Of a DNA stretch of 33,360 bases, positions 1-7,624 are shown piece by piece. The number at the start of each line of letters is the position of its first letter. Within the stretch, counting starts at the first letter, position 1. The notes under the pieces were generated by a model, which did not search any database, was not told where the DNA came from, and worked only from the letters and a program-made list of their open reading frames with translations. The position numbers and the translations under genes were made by a program. This stretch comes from SAR202 cluster bacterium (GTDB taxonomy: Bacteria; Chloroflexota; Dehalococcoidia; Lucifugimonadales; UBA826), in the NCBI GenBank assembly GCA_009392675.1, contig VFFY01000137.1, positions 1-33,360 on the forward strand, given 5' to 3'.

Positions 1-2482
1 CGCTTAAATGCACGCCTTCTCCTAACGCGATATAAGCTGTGCCTAGATTCTCTACAATGGATATTTCTCCACTGTGTACCTGAAGTATGGTTGAATCGCT
101 AATTTCTGAAATGGCAAGTCCGGCGAAGTTTTCTAAAGTGGATTTTTCAGATTTCACCAAGCTTGATTCTATTCCGGAGGCAATTCTGCATTCTATTTTT
201 TGTTTTTGTTGAATGTTTAATTCCGATTTCACATTTCTTATTGCTCGGATGAAATCGATTAATTTACCCATTTCCTCGATGCAAGATTTATCTATGGTTG
301 CTTCGGAAATAACTGGGTAGTCTGCCGTGATTAAAGAGTCGGGCCAATCTTTAGGTGTATCCAATGATTTACATAAATTGGCCCAAATTTCTTCAGTAAC
401 AAATGGCAAAAATGGGTGTAATAACCTAAGGGTCTGCTCTAACACGTATGCCAAAATAGATAATGGGGATTCAGCATCGTGGGTTTTCAACCTGTCCTTT
501 GTTAATTCGATGTACCAGTCACAATATTCATTCCAAAGAAAATCGTGAATGTGTGTCTGGGCTTCACCAAACTGGAAATCCACCATAAGGCGATCAACAT
601 CCTCAGTCAGCTGGTCAAGGCGTGAAAGTATCCATTTATCGTGCCGATTTATGATGTTTTCAGGTTTGGCAATTTTGATAGAATCTTCTCTTTTGTTGAG
701 ATTTGAAATAACAAATCTGGATGCATTCCATAGTTTGTTGGCGAAATTACGACTTGATTCAAGTTTCTGTTCGTTCATCCTTAGATTATTTCCGGCAGAT
801 GTACCGGTTGTTAACGCAAACCGCACTGCATCTGCTCCGTATTCATCTATTAGATCGAGAGGGTTGAGTACATTGCCCTTAGTTTTGCTCATTTTTACGC
901 CCTCTGGATCCAAAACAAGACCATGGAGATAAATGGTGTGGAAGGGTATTTGCCCCATATTGGATATGCCTAACATAATCATTCTCGCCACCCAGAAAAA
1001 TAGGATATCGTATCCTGTTTCCATTACCGAGCCAGGGTAGAAAGATTTCAAATCTTCAGTGTCATCAGGCCACCCGAGTGTCGAGTGTGTCCATAACCCA
1101 GAGCTAAACCAGGTATCCAGTACATCTTCGTCTTGTTGTAATTTTGATGACCCGCAGGATTTACAAATTTGTGGGTCCTCATTGGTGACTGTTTCAGACA
1201 AACAGTCACCGCAATACCAAACTGGTATTTGGTGGCCCCACCATAATTGACGGCTTACTGGCCAATCTCGAATATTTTCCATCCAGTTGAAATATACGCT
1301 AGTGAACCTTTCTGGGATGATCTTTATTTGGTTTTCTTTCACAGCTTTTATTGCAGGTGCTGCCAAAGATTCCATTGATATATACCATTGTTTGGATATC
1401 AAGGGCTCGATGATTTCATCACATCTGTCACAATGGCCGATAGAATGCTGGAATGACTCCGTTTCCACCAGTAAGCCTAGGGCCATTAACTGATCTTTAA
1501 TCAGTGTTCTACAGTCAAATTTATCTAGACCCTGAAATTCTCCTGCTGCAGAATTCATTTTCCCGTCATTTCCGATGACAGTTATTGCGGGAAGGTCATT
1601 TCTGAGTCCTATCTCAAAGTCGACCGGATCGTGTGCCGGGGTCACTTTCAAGGCCCCCGTACCAAACCCCATCTCCACGGCTCCATCGGCTACTATCGGT
1701 ATCAGCCGATTAACCAGTGGTAGTTTTATTTCTTTTCCTATGTATCTCTTGAACCTTTCATCTTCCGGGTTAACTGCTACGGCGGTGTCTCCCAGCATTG
1801 TCTCAGGTCTTGTGGTAGCCACCACGAGAAACCCTGACTCATCTGAAAAAGGATATCGTATCTTGTACAAATTTCCGTCGACTTCCTTATATTTAACTTC
1901 AAGATCAGATAAGGCAGTTGAGCACCGTGGGCACCAATTAGCGATCCGTTCGCCTCTATAAATCAATCCTTTCTCATATAGATCCACGAATGTTTTTCGT
2001 ACTGCGGCTCTAGGTATTTCATCCAGTGTAAATTTGCTCCGGGACCAATCGCATGAAGTTCCGAGTCTACGAAGCTGTTCATAGATTCGGCTTCCATATG
2101 TTTCAACCCAGTCCCATATACGGGCCTCAAACTTTTCTCTGCCAAGTTGGTATCGGTTAAGCCCTTCAGTTGCTAGCAATCGTTCGACAACTACTTGAGT
2201 GGCTATGCCAGCATGATCTGTACCAGGCAAATATAAAGTTGGTTCTCCCTTCATGCGATGCCAGCGTACTATCATGTCTTCAATTGCAACTGTCAGTGCA
2301 TGACCCATATGAAGTTCACCTGTTACGTTAGGAGGGGGCATTATCATGACAAAAGGAGGGTTATTGGAAGTGGTATCTGGTTTGAAGTACCCAGACTCTT
2401 CCCAGAATTTGTATATCCTGCTCTCAGTATCCGCCGGGCTATATGCTCGGGACATATTTAATGAATTGCTATTCTGGGCCAT
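1..2482 (-). CDS. valS: Valine--tRNA ligase (3' end outside window)
   Basis: Class I aminoacyl-tRNA synthetase that charges tRNA-Val in the cytoplasm. The reading frame is open from an ATG at 2482 (MAQNSNSLNMSRAYSPADTE) to the window edge, giving 827 codons. The HIGH motif reads HMGH in PPPNVTGELHMGHAL near residue 57, and the KMSKS loop reads KMSKTKGNVLNP near residue 530. WCPRCSTALSDLEV is typical of bacterial ValS, and the CP1 editing domain lies between the two motifs. ValS is usually about 870-950 residues, so only the last part, probably the C-terminal coiled coil, is missing. The start has GGAG about 8 bases upstream. It lies 67 bases after the MoxR-like gene and is probably the last gene of the CitE-folB-moxR-valS run. 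Confidence 0.96.
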   Translation of the reverse strand, partial: MAQNSNSLNMSRAYSPADTESRIYKFWEESGYFKPDTTSNNPPFVMIMPPPNVTGELHMGHALTVAIEDMIVRWHRMKGEPTLYLPGTDHAGIATQVVVERLLATEGLNRYQLGREKFEARIWDWVETYGSRIYEQLRRLGTSCDWSRSKFTLDEIPRAAVRKTFVDLYEKGLIYRGERIANWCPRCSTALSDLEVKYKEVDGNLYKIRYPFSDESGFLVVATTRPETMLGDTAVAVNPEDERFKRYIGKEIKLPLVNRLIPIVADGAVEMGFGTGALKVTPAHDPVDFEIGLRNDLPAITVIGNDGKMNSAAGEFQGLDKFDCRTLIKDQLMALGLLVETESFQHSIGHCDRCDEIIEPLISKQWYISMESLAAPAIKAVKENQIKIIPERFTSVYFNWMENIRDWPVSRQLWWGHQIPVWYCGDCLSETVTNEDPQICKSCGSSKLQQDEDVLDTWFSSGLWTHSTLGWPDDTEDLKSFYPGSVMETGYDILFFWVARMIMLGISNMGQIPFHTIYLHGLVLDPEGVKMSKTKGNVLNPLDLIDEYGADAVRFALTTGTSAGNNLRMNEQKLESSRNFANKLWNASRFVISNLNKREDSIKIAKPENIINRHDKWILSRLDQLTEDVDRLMVDFQFGEAQTHIHDFLWNEYCDWYIELTKDRLKTHDAESPLSILAYVLEQTLRLLHPFLPFVTEEIWANLCKSLDTPKDWPDSLITADYPVISEATIDKSCIEEMGKLIDFIRAIRNVKSELNIQQKQKIECRIASGIESSLVKSEKSTLENFAGLAISEISDSTILQVHSGEISIVENLGTAYIALGEGVHLS

Positions 2483-2549
2483 TATTACTCCGAACTATAA
2501 AATTATAAATCAATAAATTTAAATTAGTTAGTAAGACATGTCGGGCAGC

Positions 2550-3950
2550 TTATATTGAATACTTCGCGGTGCTGTTCTGTGAATTCTTGCTTAACTTACT
2601 GCCCAGATATAACCCTTCTAAGGTGAACTCAAGTGCTGAAATTATTGCGCTGCTACCGGTCATCGGATTACACATGGAAATCAACTTTTCTTGCAATGTT
2701 TCAGAATCTTTAATAGCTTCTAAATATTCATCGTCTGATATTGAACTACCAGATTGTATGGTTAATCCTTCCTCAAATTTTCCCAATAAGAAGTCAAACT
2801 CATCTGGTTCTGTGTATTTAGCGAATACATTTGAAATTGCCCTATCCACAATATCCCCAATTATTTTTGTTTCTAAACCTTCCTCCACCGTCTCTAATTC
2901 CACTTTACCAATAGTCGATGCTATTAGGTATGAGAGATCACTAATTCTCGGTGAGGAAACAGAGTGGGTGGCTAGACTTCTTCTAAAGGATTGTCCGATC
3001 ATTGTCTCAAAATTAGAAATAGAAACTCTTAAACTTACTCCAGATCTTTGGTTTATTTCTGGGCTCCTGCGGGCTAAATGAGTTATTTCGCCGATAATGT
3101 CTTTCATGAATTTAGGAGTTTTTACTAATTTGTCGGAATCTGAGAACTTCTTATATTCCTGCTTTACTATTTCCATTTCCTGTGAAACTTCAGCTGGATA
3201 GTGGGTTCGTATTTGGGCGCCGTACCTGTCCTTGAGCGGTGTAATTATGCGACCTCTGTTTGTGTAATCTTCAGGGTTGGCGGTGGCAACAATTATCATA
3301 TCTAACGGCAATCTCACCTGATGACCTTTTATCTGTATATCTCGTTCTTGCATTAAATTGAATAAACTAACCTGTATTCGCTCGGTAAGGTCTGGAAGTT
3401 CATTTATACAGAACAAACCTCTATTTGTGCGAGGTATCATTCCATAATGTATTGCCAACGCATCCGATAAATATCGTCCTTCAGCTACTTTGATAGGATC
3501 AATTTCTCCTATTAAATCAGCCACTGAAACATCTGGGGTAGCAAGTTTTTCCGAATAACGTTCCTCTCTGGATAGCCAACTTAATTTTGTATCATTTTTG
3601 TCTTCAGCAAGAATTTCGATCCCATACTGGCTTATAGGGTGGAAAGGATCGTCATTTATTTCAGAACCTTTGATAAAGGGGATATGCTCATCCAGCAAAT
3701 CCACCATAAGTCTGATTATTCTTGACTTGGCCTGTCCTCTTTCGCCTAGCAGAATAATATCTTGCCCAGCAAGAATGGCGTTTTGTATTTGTGGGATAAC
3801 GGATTGATCAAATCCGACGATTCCAGGAAATACTTCCAAATCATCGCTAATTCTTCGAACTAAATTGCTTCTGATTTCTTCTTTGACTGAGCGGGATTTG
3901 TAACCCGATTCTACTAATGCACCTAATGTTTCTGGTAGATGTTCTGGCAC
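2550..3950 (-). CDS. MoxR/Mg-chelatase ChlI-like AAA+ ATPase
   Basis: AAA+ ATPase of 466 residues, from the MoxR/magnesium-chelatase-like group often annotated as 'sigma 54-interacting regulator' or ChlI-like. Visible parts are Walker A GERGQAKS (69-76), a Walker-B-like strand GLFCINELPDL (178-188) with Asn before the Glu, sensor-1 VATANPEDYTN (221-231), and the arginine-finger region NRGRIITPLKDR (231-242). Its start is GTG at 3950 behind AGAGGG with a 7-base spacer. Relatives usually sit beside a von Willebrand factor A protein and act as a metal-insertion or chaperone pair. No VWA gene is present here; the neighbours are folB (23 bases upstream) and valS. The family is clear. The cellular target is unknown, and a true chlorophyll-pathway role is unlikely because no other bch/chl gene is in the window. 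Confidence 0.85.
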   Translation of the reverse strand: MPEHLPETLGALVESGYKSRSVKEEIRSNLVRRISDDLEVFPGIVGFDQSVIPQIQNAILAGQDIILLGERGQAKSRIIRLMVDLLDEHIPFIKGSEINDDPFHPISQYGIEILAEDKNDTKLSWLSREERYSEKLATPDVSVADLIGEIDPIKVAEGRYLSDALAIHYGMIPRTNRGLFCINELPDLTERIQVSLFNLMQERDIQIKGHQVRLPLDMIIVATANPEDYTNRGRIITPLKDRYGAQIRTHYPAEVSQEMEIVKQEYKKFSDSDKLVKTPKFMKDIIGEITHLARRSPEINQRSGVSLRVSISNFETMIGQSFRRSLATHSVSSPRISDLSYLIASTIGKVELETVEEGLETKIIGDIVDRAISNVFAKYTEPDEFDFLLGKFEEGLTIQSGSSISDDEYLEAIKDSETLQEKLISMCNPMTGSSAIISALEFTLEGLYLGSKLSKNSQNSTAKYSI

Positions 3951-3973
3951 TCTTAAACCCTCTTTAATGAATT

Positions 3974-4348
3974 TTATTTACCTTTGTTACGGGTTAAGGT
4001 AACCCCTGCGTAATCTAGATTGGCTCCATTTATTGGTACGTCTGGCTTCTTAATTGTCACAGATATCGATTCAATATCATAGTTGAGAAGTATTGAGTCT
4101 GAAATGTTTTTCGCCACACTTTCAAGGAGATTATGAGGTGGTCCTTCCACAATTGATTTTACAGTTTTGAATAAATCAGAGTAGCTGACTGTGTCGCAAA
4201 CCATGTCTGATAAAGACGGTTTCAACAAGGAACATTCGACCGTTACATCAACAACAAACTTTTGCCCGACCAAACGTTCCTCAGGATTGACACCATGATA
4301 CCCGTAAAACATCATACCCTTGAGTATGATGTGGTCTTGATTCTTCAT
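3974..4348 (-). CDS. folB: Dihydroneopterin aldolase
   Basis: Converts 7,8-dihydroneopterin to 6-hydroxymethyl-dihydropterin and glycolaldehyde in folate synthesis. The 124-residue length is normal for FolB. Characteristic residues are YGYHGVNPEER (15-25, catalytic Glu at 23/24), VSYSDL with Tyr56, LLESVA with Glu76, and the C-terminal TIKKPDVPI with the catalytic Lys at 100/101. Its ATG shares one base with the stop codon of the upstream CitE-like gene (TAATG), which implies translational coupling. No other folate gene (folE, folK, folP) is visible here, so the pathway must be completed elsewhere. Confidence 0.93.
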   Translation of the reverse strand: MKNQDHIILKGMMFYGYHGVNPEERLVGQKFVVDVTVECSLLKPSLSDMVCDTVSYSDLFKTVKSIVEGPPHNLLESVAKNISDSILLNYDIESISVTIKKPDVPINGANLDYAGVTLTRNKGK

Positions 4349-5223
4349 TAAGAAACGATATCCATTTGCCTGGCTTGGCCAAGTAGAGATTGCGCCCTTT
4401 TAACCACAGGCACGTCCACCACTTGACCGTTCAAAGAAGTAGAACCCCTGCCATTTGCTGCTGCTTCCCCGAAAACTTTGATAACTTCCATTGCATGAGA
4501 TATTTCCTTCTTGGAAGGTGAGAAACACTGGTTAATTATGTCTACTTGCAATGGGTGTATTGCGAACTTTCCTTTAAAACCGATGGATCTGGCTTGTTCT
4601 GAATTTAATTTCAGCCTATCGGGATCCTTAAAGCCGAAAAACGGGGTGTCCAAGGCTAAAACCCCAGCGGCCCTGGCTGCTATTGCTACCTGACTTCGCG
4701 GGAAAAGTATTTCACGGTCGTCTTCATTTCGTTCGATCCCCATGTCGTTGGTGAAATCTTCTGCTCCGAACGCCGCGGCTATTATACGATCATCGGAAGA
4801 TAATATTTGGTGGGCGTTTAAAATGCCTACAGCGGTTTCTATCCAGAGTACTAGTTTGATAGATCCCTCTGCGAGACCACGCTCAGTTTCCAATCGAGCA
4901 ATAGCTTCTGATATGACTGACACATCAGCGGGCGTGTTGATCTTCCCGACAGACACACCATATATGTGTGGTCCGACGATAGCCTCTAAATCAGTCTCAC
5001 AAAGGCCAGTCTCTAATGAATTTATTCGAGGAATAACCCTTTTACCAGTATTTGCTAGCATTTCTAGGTTAACCGAGACAGTTTCTCGCGCTTGTGATTT
5101 ATCGTCCCATGCTACAGAATCTTCCATATCTGGCACAAAAGCATCAGGAAAAAAAGAACTGGCCTTAGTTAGCATGTTTGGCTGGTTTCCAGGGACAAAT
5201 AGTAAACTTCTCAGATAAAGCAA
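4348..5223 (-). CDS. HpcH/HpaI-CitE family CoA-ester lyase
   Basis: Member of the citrate lyase beta/malyl-CoA lyase family, which cleaves or forms C-C bonds in 3-hydroxyacyl-CoA esters with Mg2+. I place the start at a TTG (5223) because AGGAGG lies 8 bases upstream and the family N-terminus RSLLFVPG follows at once; the frame stays open further up, but that stretch reads as non-family sequence. The protein is then 291 aa. Conserved features are FVPDMEDSVAWDDK (29-42), PRINSLET with Arg67, LWIETAVGILNA with metal ligand Glu129, AFGAEDFTNDMG with Asp157, and FAIHPLQVDIIN. The substrate (malyl-, citramalyl- or another CoA ester) cannot be fixed from sequence. It is the first gene of the run with folB, and its 5' end faces cofE across about 90 bases. 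Confidence 0.88.
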   Translation of the reverse strand: MLYLRSLLFVPGNQPNMLTKASSFFPDAFVPDMEDSVAWDDKSQARETVSVNLEMLANTGKRVIPRINSLETGLCETDLEAIVGPHIYGVSVGKINTPADVSVISEAIARLETERGLAEGSIKLVLWIETAVGILNAHQILSSDDRIIAAAFGAEDFTNDMGIERNEDDREILFPRSQVAIAARAAGVLALDTPFFGFKDPDRLKLNSEQARSIGFKGKFAIHPLQVDIINQCFSPSKKEISHAMEVIKVFGEAAANGRGSTSLNGQVVDVPVVKRAQSLLGQARQMDIVS

Positions 5224-5313
5224 AGAAAAAACCTCCTGCCTGCGAGAATATTGGAAATGAACATAATAATGGTTTCGCGAGTATAACATTAACAATTTAG
5301 AGGATATTAACTT

Positions 5314-6075
5314 ATGGGGAATATAGAAATTATAGGTCTGCACGGTCTCCCTGAATTCGATATTTCACATGATTTGCCAAAATTGATTCACGAATCGGCA
5401 CTCTCCTCGGCTGGAGGCATAAAATCGGGAGATGTGATAGTAGTTACTCAGAAAATTGTTTCCAAAGTTGAAGGAATGGTTCGTGATTTAATAGATGTCA
5501 TCCCTACCCCGGAAGCCTCAGAGTTGGCGGATAAACTTGGAAAAGACCCAAGATTGGTTCAAATGATTTTGGAACAGTCATCGGAAATTGTAAGGACAGA
5601 TTTTGAGAGAGGAGTTTTGATAACGGAGAGCATCCATGGGTTCATTTGCGCCAACGCAGGGATTGATTCTTCTAACATAGAGGGAGATACTAAAATTGCT
5701 CTTCTACCAAGGGACTCAAATGCTTCGGCAAAAAAGATTCTCAAAGAACTGAAAAAATTATCAAAAATAGACTCAATCGGTGTCATCATTTCAGATACAT
5801 TTGGCCGCCCCTGGAGGGATGGACACGTAAATTTTGCCATTGGTTGCGCAGGAATGAGCCCTTACATAGACTACAAAGACACCATAGATGCCGTTGGCAA
5901 AGTACTTAAGGTAACCACGATAGCTGTTGCGGATGAATTTGCCGCGGCCTCGGAGTTAGTGACCGGAAAGTCCCTAAACATTCCCGTGGTACTGATTAGA
6001 GGAGGCGAATTCAAGCCCGAAAGCCAGGATGAGGAATCCTTGCTGAGACCAAAAGAAAACGATCTATTTCGTTAG
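5314..6075 (+). CDS. cofE: Coenzyme F420-0:L-glutamate ligase
   Basis: Adds the gamma-linked glutamate tail to F420-0 in coenzyme F420 synthesis, using GTP and divalent metal. The length of 253 aa matches single-domain CofE. Signatures are DVIVVTQKIVSKVEG (40-54), HGFICANAGID (108-118), ISDTFGRPWRDG (159-170) and ADEFAAASELV near 211-221. The ATG follows AGAGGAT with about 8 bases of spacing. It is transcribed away from the CitE-like gene and ends directly against the convergent zinc-ribbon-like gene at 6076. There is no C-terminal FMN-binding FbiB domain. Other F420 genes (fbiA/cofD, fbiC) are not in the window. Its presence implies that this organism makes and uses F420. Confidence 0.95.
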   Translation: MGNIEIIGLHGLPEFDISHDLPKLIHESALSSAGGIKSGDVIVVTQKIVSKVEGMVRDLIDVIPTPEASELADKLGKDPRLVQMILEQSSEIVRTDFERGVLITESIHGFICANAGIDSSNIEGDTKIALLPRDSNASAKKILKELKKLSKIDSIGVIISDTFGRPWRDGHVNFAIGCAGMSPYIDYKDTIDAVGKVLKVTTIAVADEFAAASELVTGKSLNIPVVLIRGGEFKPESQDEESLLRPKENDLFR

Positions 6076-6342
6076 TTATTCTTCCTCATCATCAGTGATG
6101 TTGGGAGCAACACTCACATAAGATGCTTCTCTGGTGGCACCAGTAGACTTTCCTAACTGGTCTAAGGAAATATCAGATCCCCAAGAGGAACCTTCAAAAT
6201 AATTCATGAAATCTCTTTGAGTACCACAAAGTTTGCACTTACCGGAACTAGTAGGTCCATCGGGATCACCTATGATCCAGTGGTGAAAGCATGTTTTTTC
6301 ACTTGCGGGTTCAACTATATCTATCGAATCTATCTTGGCCAC
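6076..6342 (-). CDS. Small zinc-ribbon-like conserved hypothetical protein
   Basis: An 88-residue protein of unknown function. Its core is EKTCFHHWIIGDPDGPTSSG followed by KCKLCG, so C18, H20/H21, C36 and C39 could bind a zinc ion. The C-terminus ends in an acidic tail (DDEEE). The start is GTG at 6342, behind GAGGCGG with 5 bases of spacing. It stands alone on the minus strand, with 119 bases upstream before tenA that include a TATACT-like -10 at 6392-6397. I recall similar small CxHHW...CxLCG proteins in Chloroflexota genomes, but this could not be checked here. Its stop codon is adjacent to the cofE stop on the other strand. Confidence 0.7.
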   Translation of the reverse strand: MAKIDSIDIVEPASEKTCFHHWIIGDPDGPTSSGKCKLCGTQRDFMNYFEGSSWGSDISLDQLGKSTGATREASYVSVAPNITDDEEE

Positions 6343-6461
6343 AATAACCGCCTCTGCTGTTCTTAAAAATTTTCCAATCCTGAGTGGAGGAAGTATACCA
6401 TATTGTGATAAATTATGGAAACACTATCATTATAAGAAATACAAGATTGGTTAATTTACCT

Positions 6462-7124
6462 TCACCAAGTCTCTAAAATGTAGGCAGAATTCCAAAAATT
6501 ATATTCGTATCGGGTACTGGTAAAGAAAATATCTTTTAGGGTTTCTTGGTTAGCCTTGGTCATAGTTTTAGCCTCCCGGTCGATGAAATGGCGGATCCAT
6601 AGGGCCAGTTGCTCAAATTCATCAGAGTTGTACATTTCGATCCATCTCGAATATAGAGGATTATTCTGCGGTACTCCTTTTTTAAATAAACGCTTGCCGA
6701 TCTCTGAGTAACCCCATGAGCACGGCAATATAGCGGTGGCTATTTCAGGCGTAGACCCTGAATAACCTATCTCCAAAAGATGCCTTGTGTATGCATGAGT
6801 GGCTGGCGACATCTTTGTGGTTAAAAGGTCTTTTTCCTGGATATCGAAATCTTGACAAAAGCTGATATGAAGGGCCATTTCGGTATTCAAGGTTTCATTC
6901 AACAATGTGGCAAACCAGCCCATGTCGTCAAGATGTTTTGATTTTGCGATGGCAAGAGATATGACTTTAGAAAATTCAATTAGAAATAAATAATCTTGTT
7001 TCATATAGTGTTGGAATTTTTCAAGGGCAAGAGTCCCATCTCCTATTCCTTGCACAAAAGGGTGCATGTACTCTTTTTCCCAAAGGTAATCAGCTTCTTC
7101 TCGAAGTAACTTTGTGTAACTCAT
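6462..7124 (-). CDS. tenA: TenA aminopyrimidine aminohydrolase (thiaminase II)
   Basis: TenA hydrolyses degraded thiamin pyrimidines such as aminomethyl-HMP to HMP for salvage, and can also cleave thiamin. The length of 220 aa is typical. By my count the key residues fall at positions matching the Bacillus subtilis enzyme: Asp44 (KQDYLFL), Tyr112 (HAYTRHL) and catalytic Cys135 (ILPCSWGY). A C-terminal catalytic Glu is present at 208 (STRYEYNFW). The gene lies 12 bases after the cyclophilin-like gene and is probably co-transcribed with it. The TPP-riboswitch operon lies about 8 kb away on the other strand. I see no riboswitch in front of this pair, so its regulation is not evident. Confidence 0.93.
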   Translation of the reverse strand: MSYTKLLREEADYLWEKEYMHPFVQGIGDGTLALEKFQHYMKQDYLFLIEFSKVISLAIAKSKHLDDMGWFATLLNETLNTEMALHISFCQDFDIQEKDLLTTKMSPATHAYTRHLLEIGYSGSTPEIATAILPCSWGYSEIGKRLFKKGVPQNNPLYSRWIEMYNSDEFEQLALWIRHFIDREAKTMTKANQETLKDIFFTSTRYEYNFWNSAYILETW

Positions 7125-7136
7125 TTGAATTTCCGA

Positions 7137-7517
7137 TTATCCTTTAACCACAATACTGATATCTGTTCCGGCTCTCACTCCTCGGAAAAGCTTCTCGTCA
7201 CCGTTGATATGGCCAAATACATTCACCGCACTCGCAGCTCTTGGGTGATCATCGGTACTTGCAGGAGTCCGTCCGAAGAATATACAAAACGCATTACCTG
7301 GAGGCCAAAATGCAATATCTCCTGATGACACTAAATCTGAAGCCCCTGGATGCTCATTGGTGCTGACGGGAATGCCAAAGTATATTTCATCTCCCCATAT
7401 GTTTGCTGTACCTGATAAAGGTAACGAATTCCAGATTTGTTCAGCCATGTCTGACTCATTCAAGGTCGCATCAATCGAAAGGTTACCAGCGCTTAATGTT
7501 ATAGATCGCTCGTTCAT
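7137..7517 (-). CDS. Cyclophilin-like fold protein (DUF369/TM1367-type)
   Basis: A 126-residue protein of the cyclophilin-like family. Supporting segments are LNESDMAEQIWNSLPLSG, WGDEIYFGIPV, GDIAFWPPGNAFCIFFGRTP and a C-terminal barrel strand. I chose the ATG at 7517, which has AGGAGG four bases upstream, over the earlier in-frame start. Family members have a cyclophilin-type beta barrel but lack the classic prolyl isomerase active-site set, and their function is unknown. Here it precedes tenA by 12 bases, so it may act on or sense a small heterocyclic compound; that is only context. The gene diverges from glpK. Confidence 0.82.
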   Translation of the reverse strand: MNERSITLSAGNLSIDATLNESDMAEQIWNSLPLSGTANIWGDEIYFGIPVSTNEHPGASDLVSSGDIAFWPPGNAFCIFFGRTPASTDDHPRAASAVNVFGHINGDEKLFRGVRAGTDISIVVKG

Positions 7518-7553
7518 GAAACCTCCTACTTGCAGGTTCGGGGGCAAAGAAAG

Positions 7554-7586
7554 TTGACAGACTCAGGGTTCACCATACCATATGGT
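7554..7586 (+). promoter_or_regulatory. Putative sigma70 promoter and 10-bp palindrome before glpK
   Basis: A perfect -35 box TTGACA (7554-7559) is followed after 16 bases by TACCAT (7576-7581). Overlapping the -10 is a perfect palindrome ACCATATGGT (7577-7586), which could be an operator. The site lies in the roughly 107-base gap between the divergent cyclophilin-like and glpK genes and points to glpK. The transcription start is predicted near 7588 and leaves a leader of about 36 bases. Confidence 0.5.
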
Positions 7587-7624
7587 TCCACCCAAACTTT
7601 CAGCTTTAAGACGGGGTGAAATAT

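Noticed and set aside
327..1961. Several plus-strand open frames across the first 2 kb
   Set aside because: They lie antisense to the continuous ValS frame, which carries the HMGH and KMSK motifs. None resembles a protein family.
5224..5343. N-terminal extension of the CitE-like gene overlapping cofE
   Set aside because: The AGGAGG before TTG at 5223 and the family N-terminus RSLLFVPG favour the shorter form; the extension would overlap cofE and has no family similarity.
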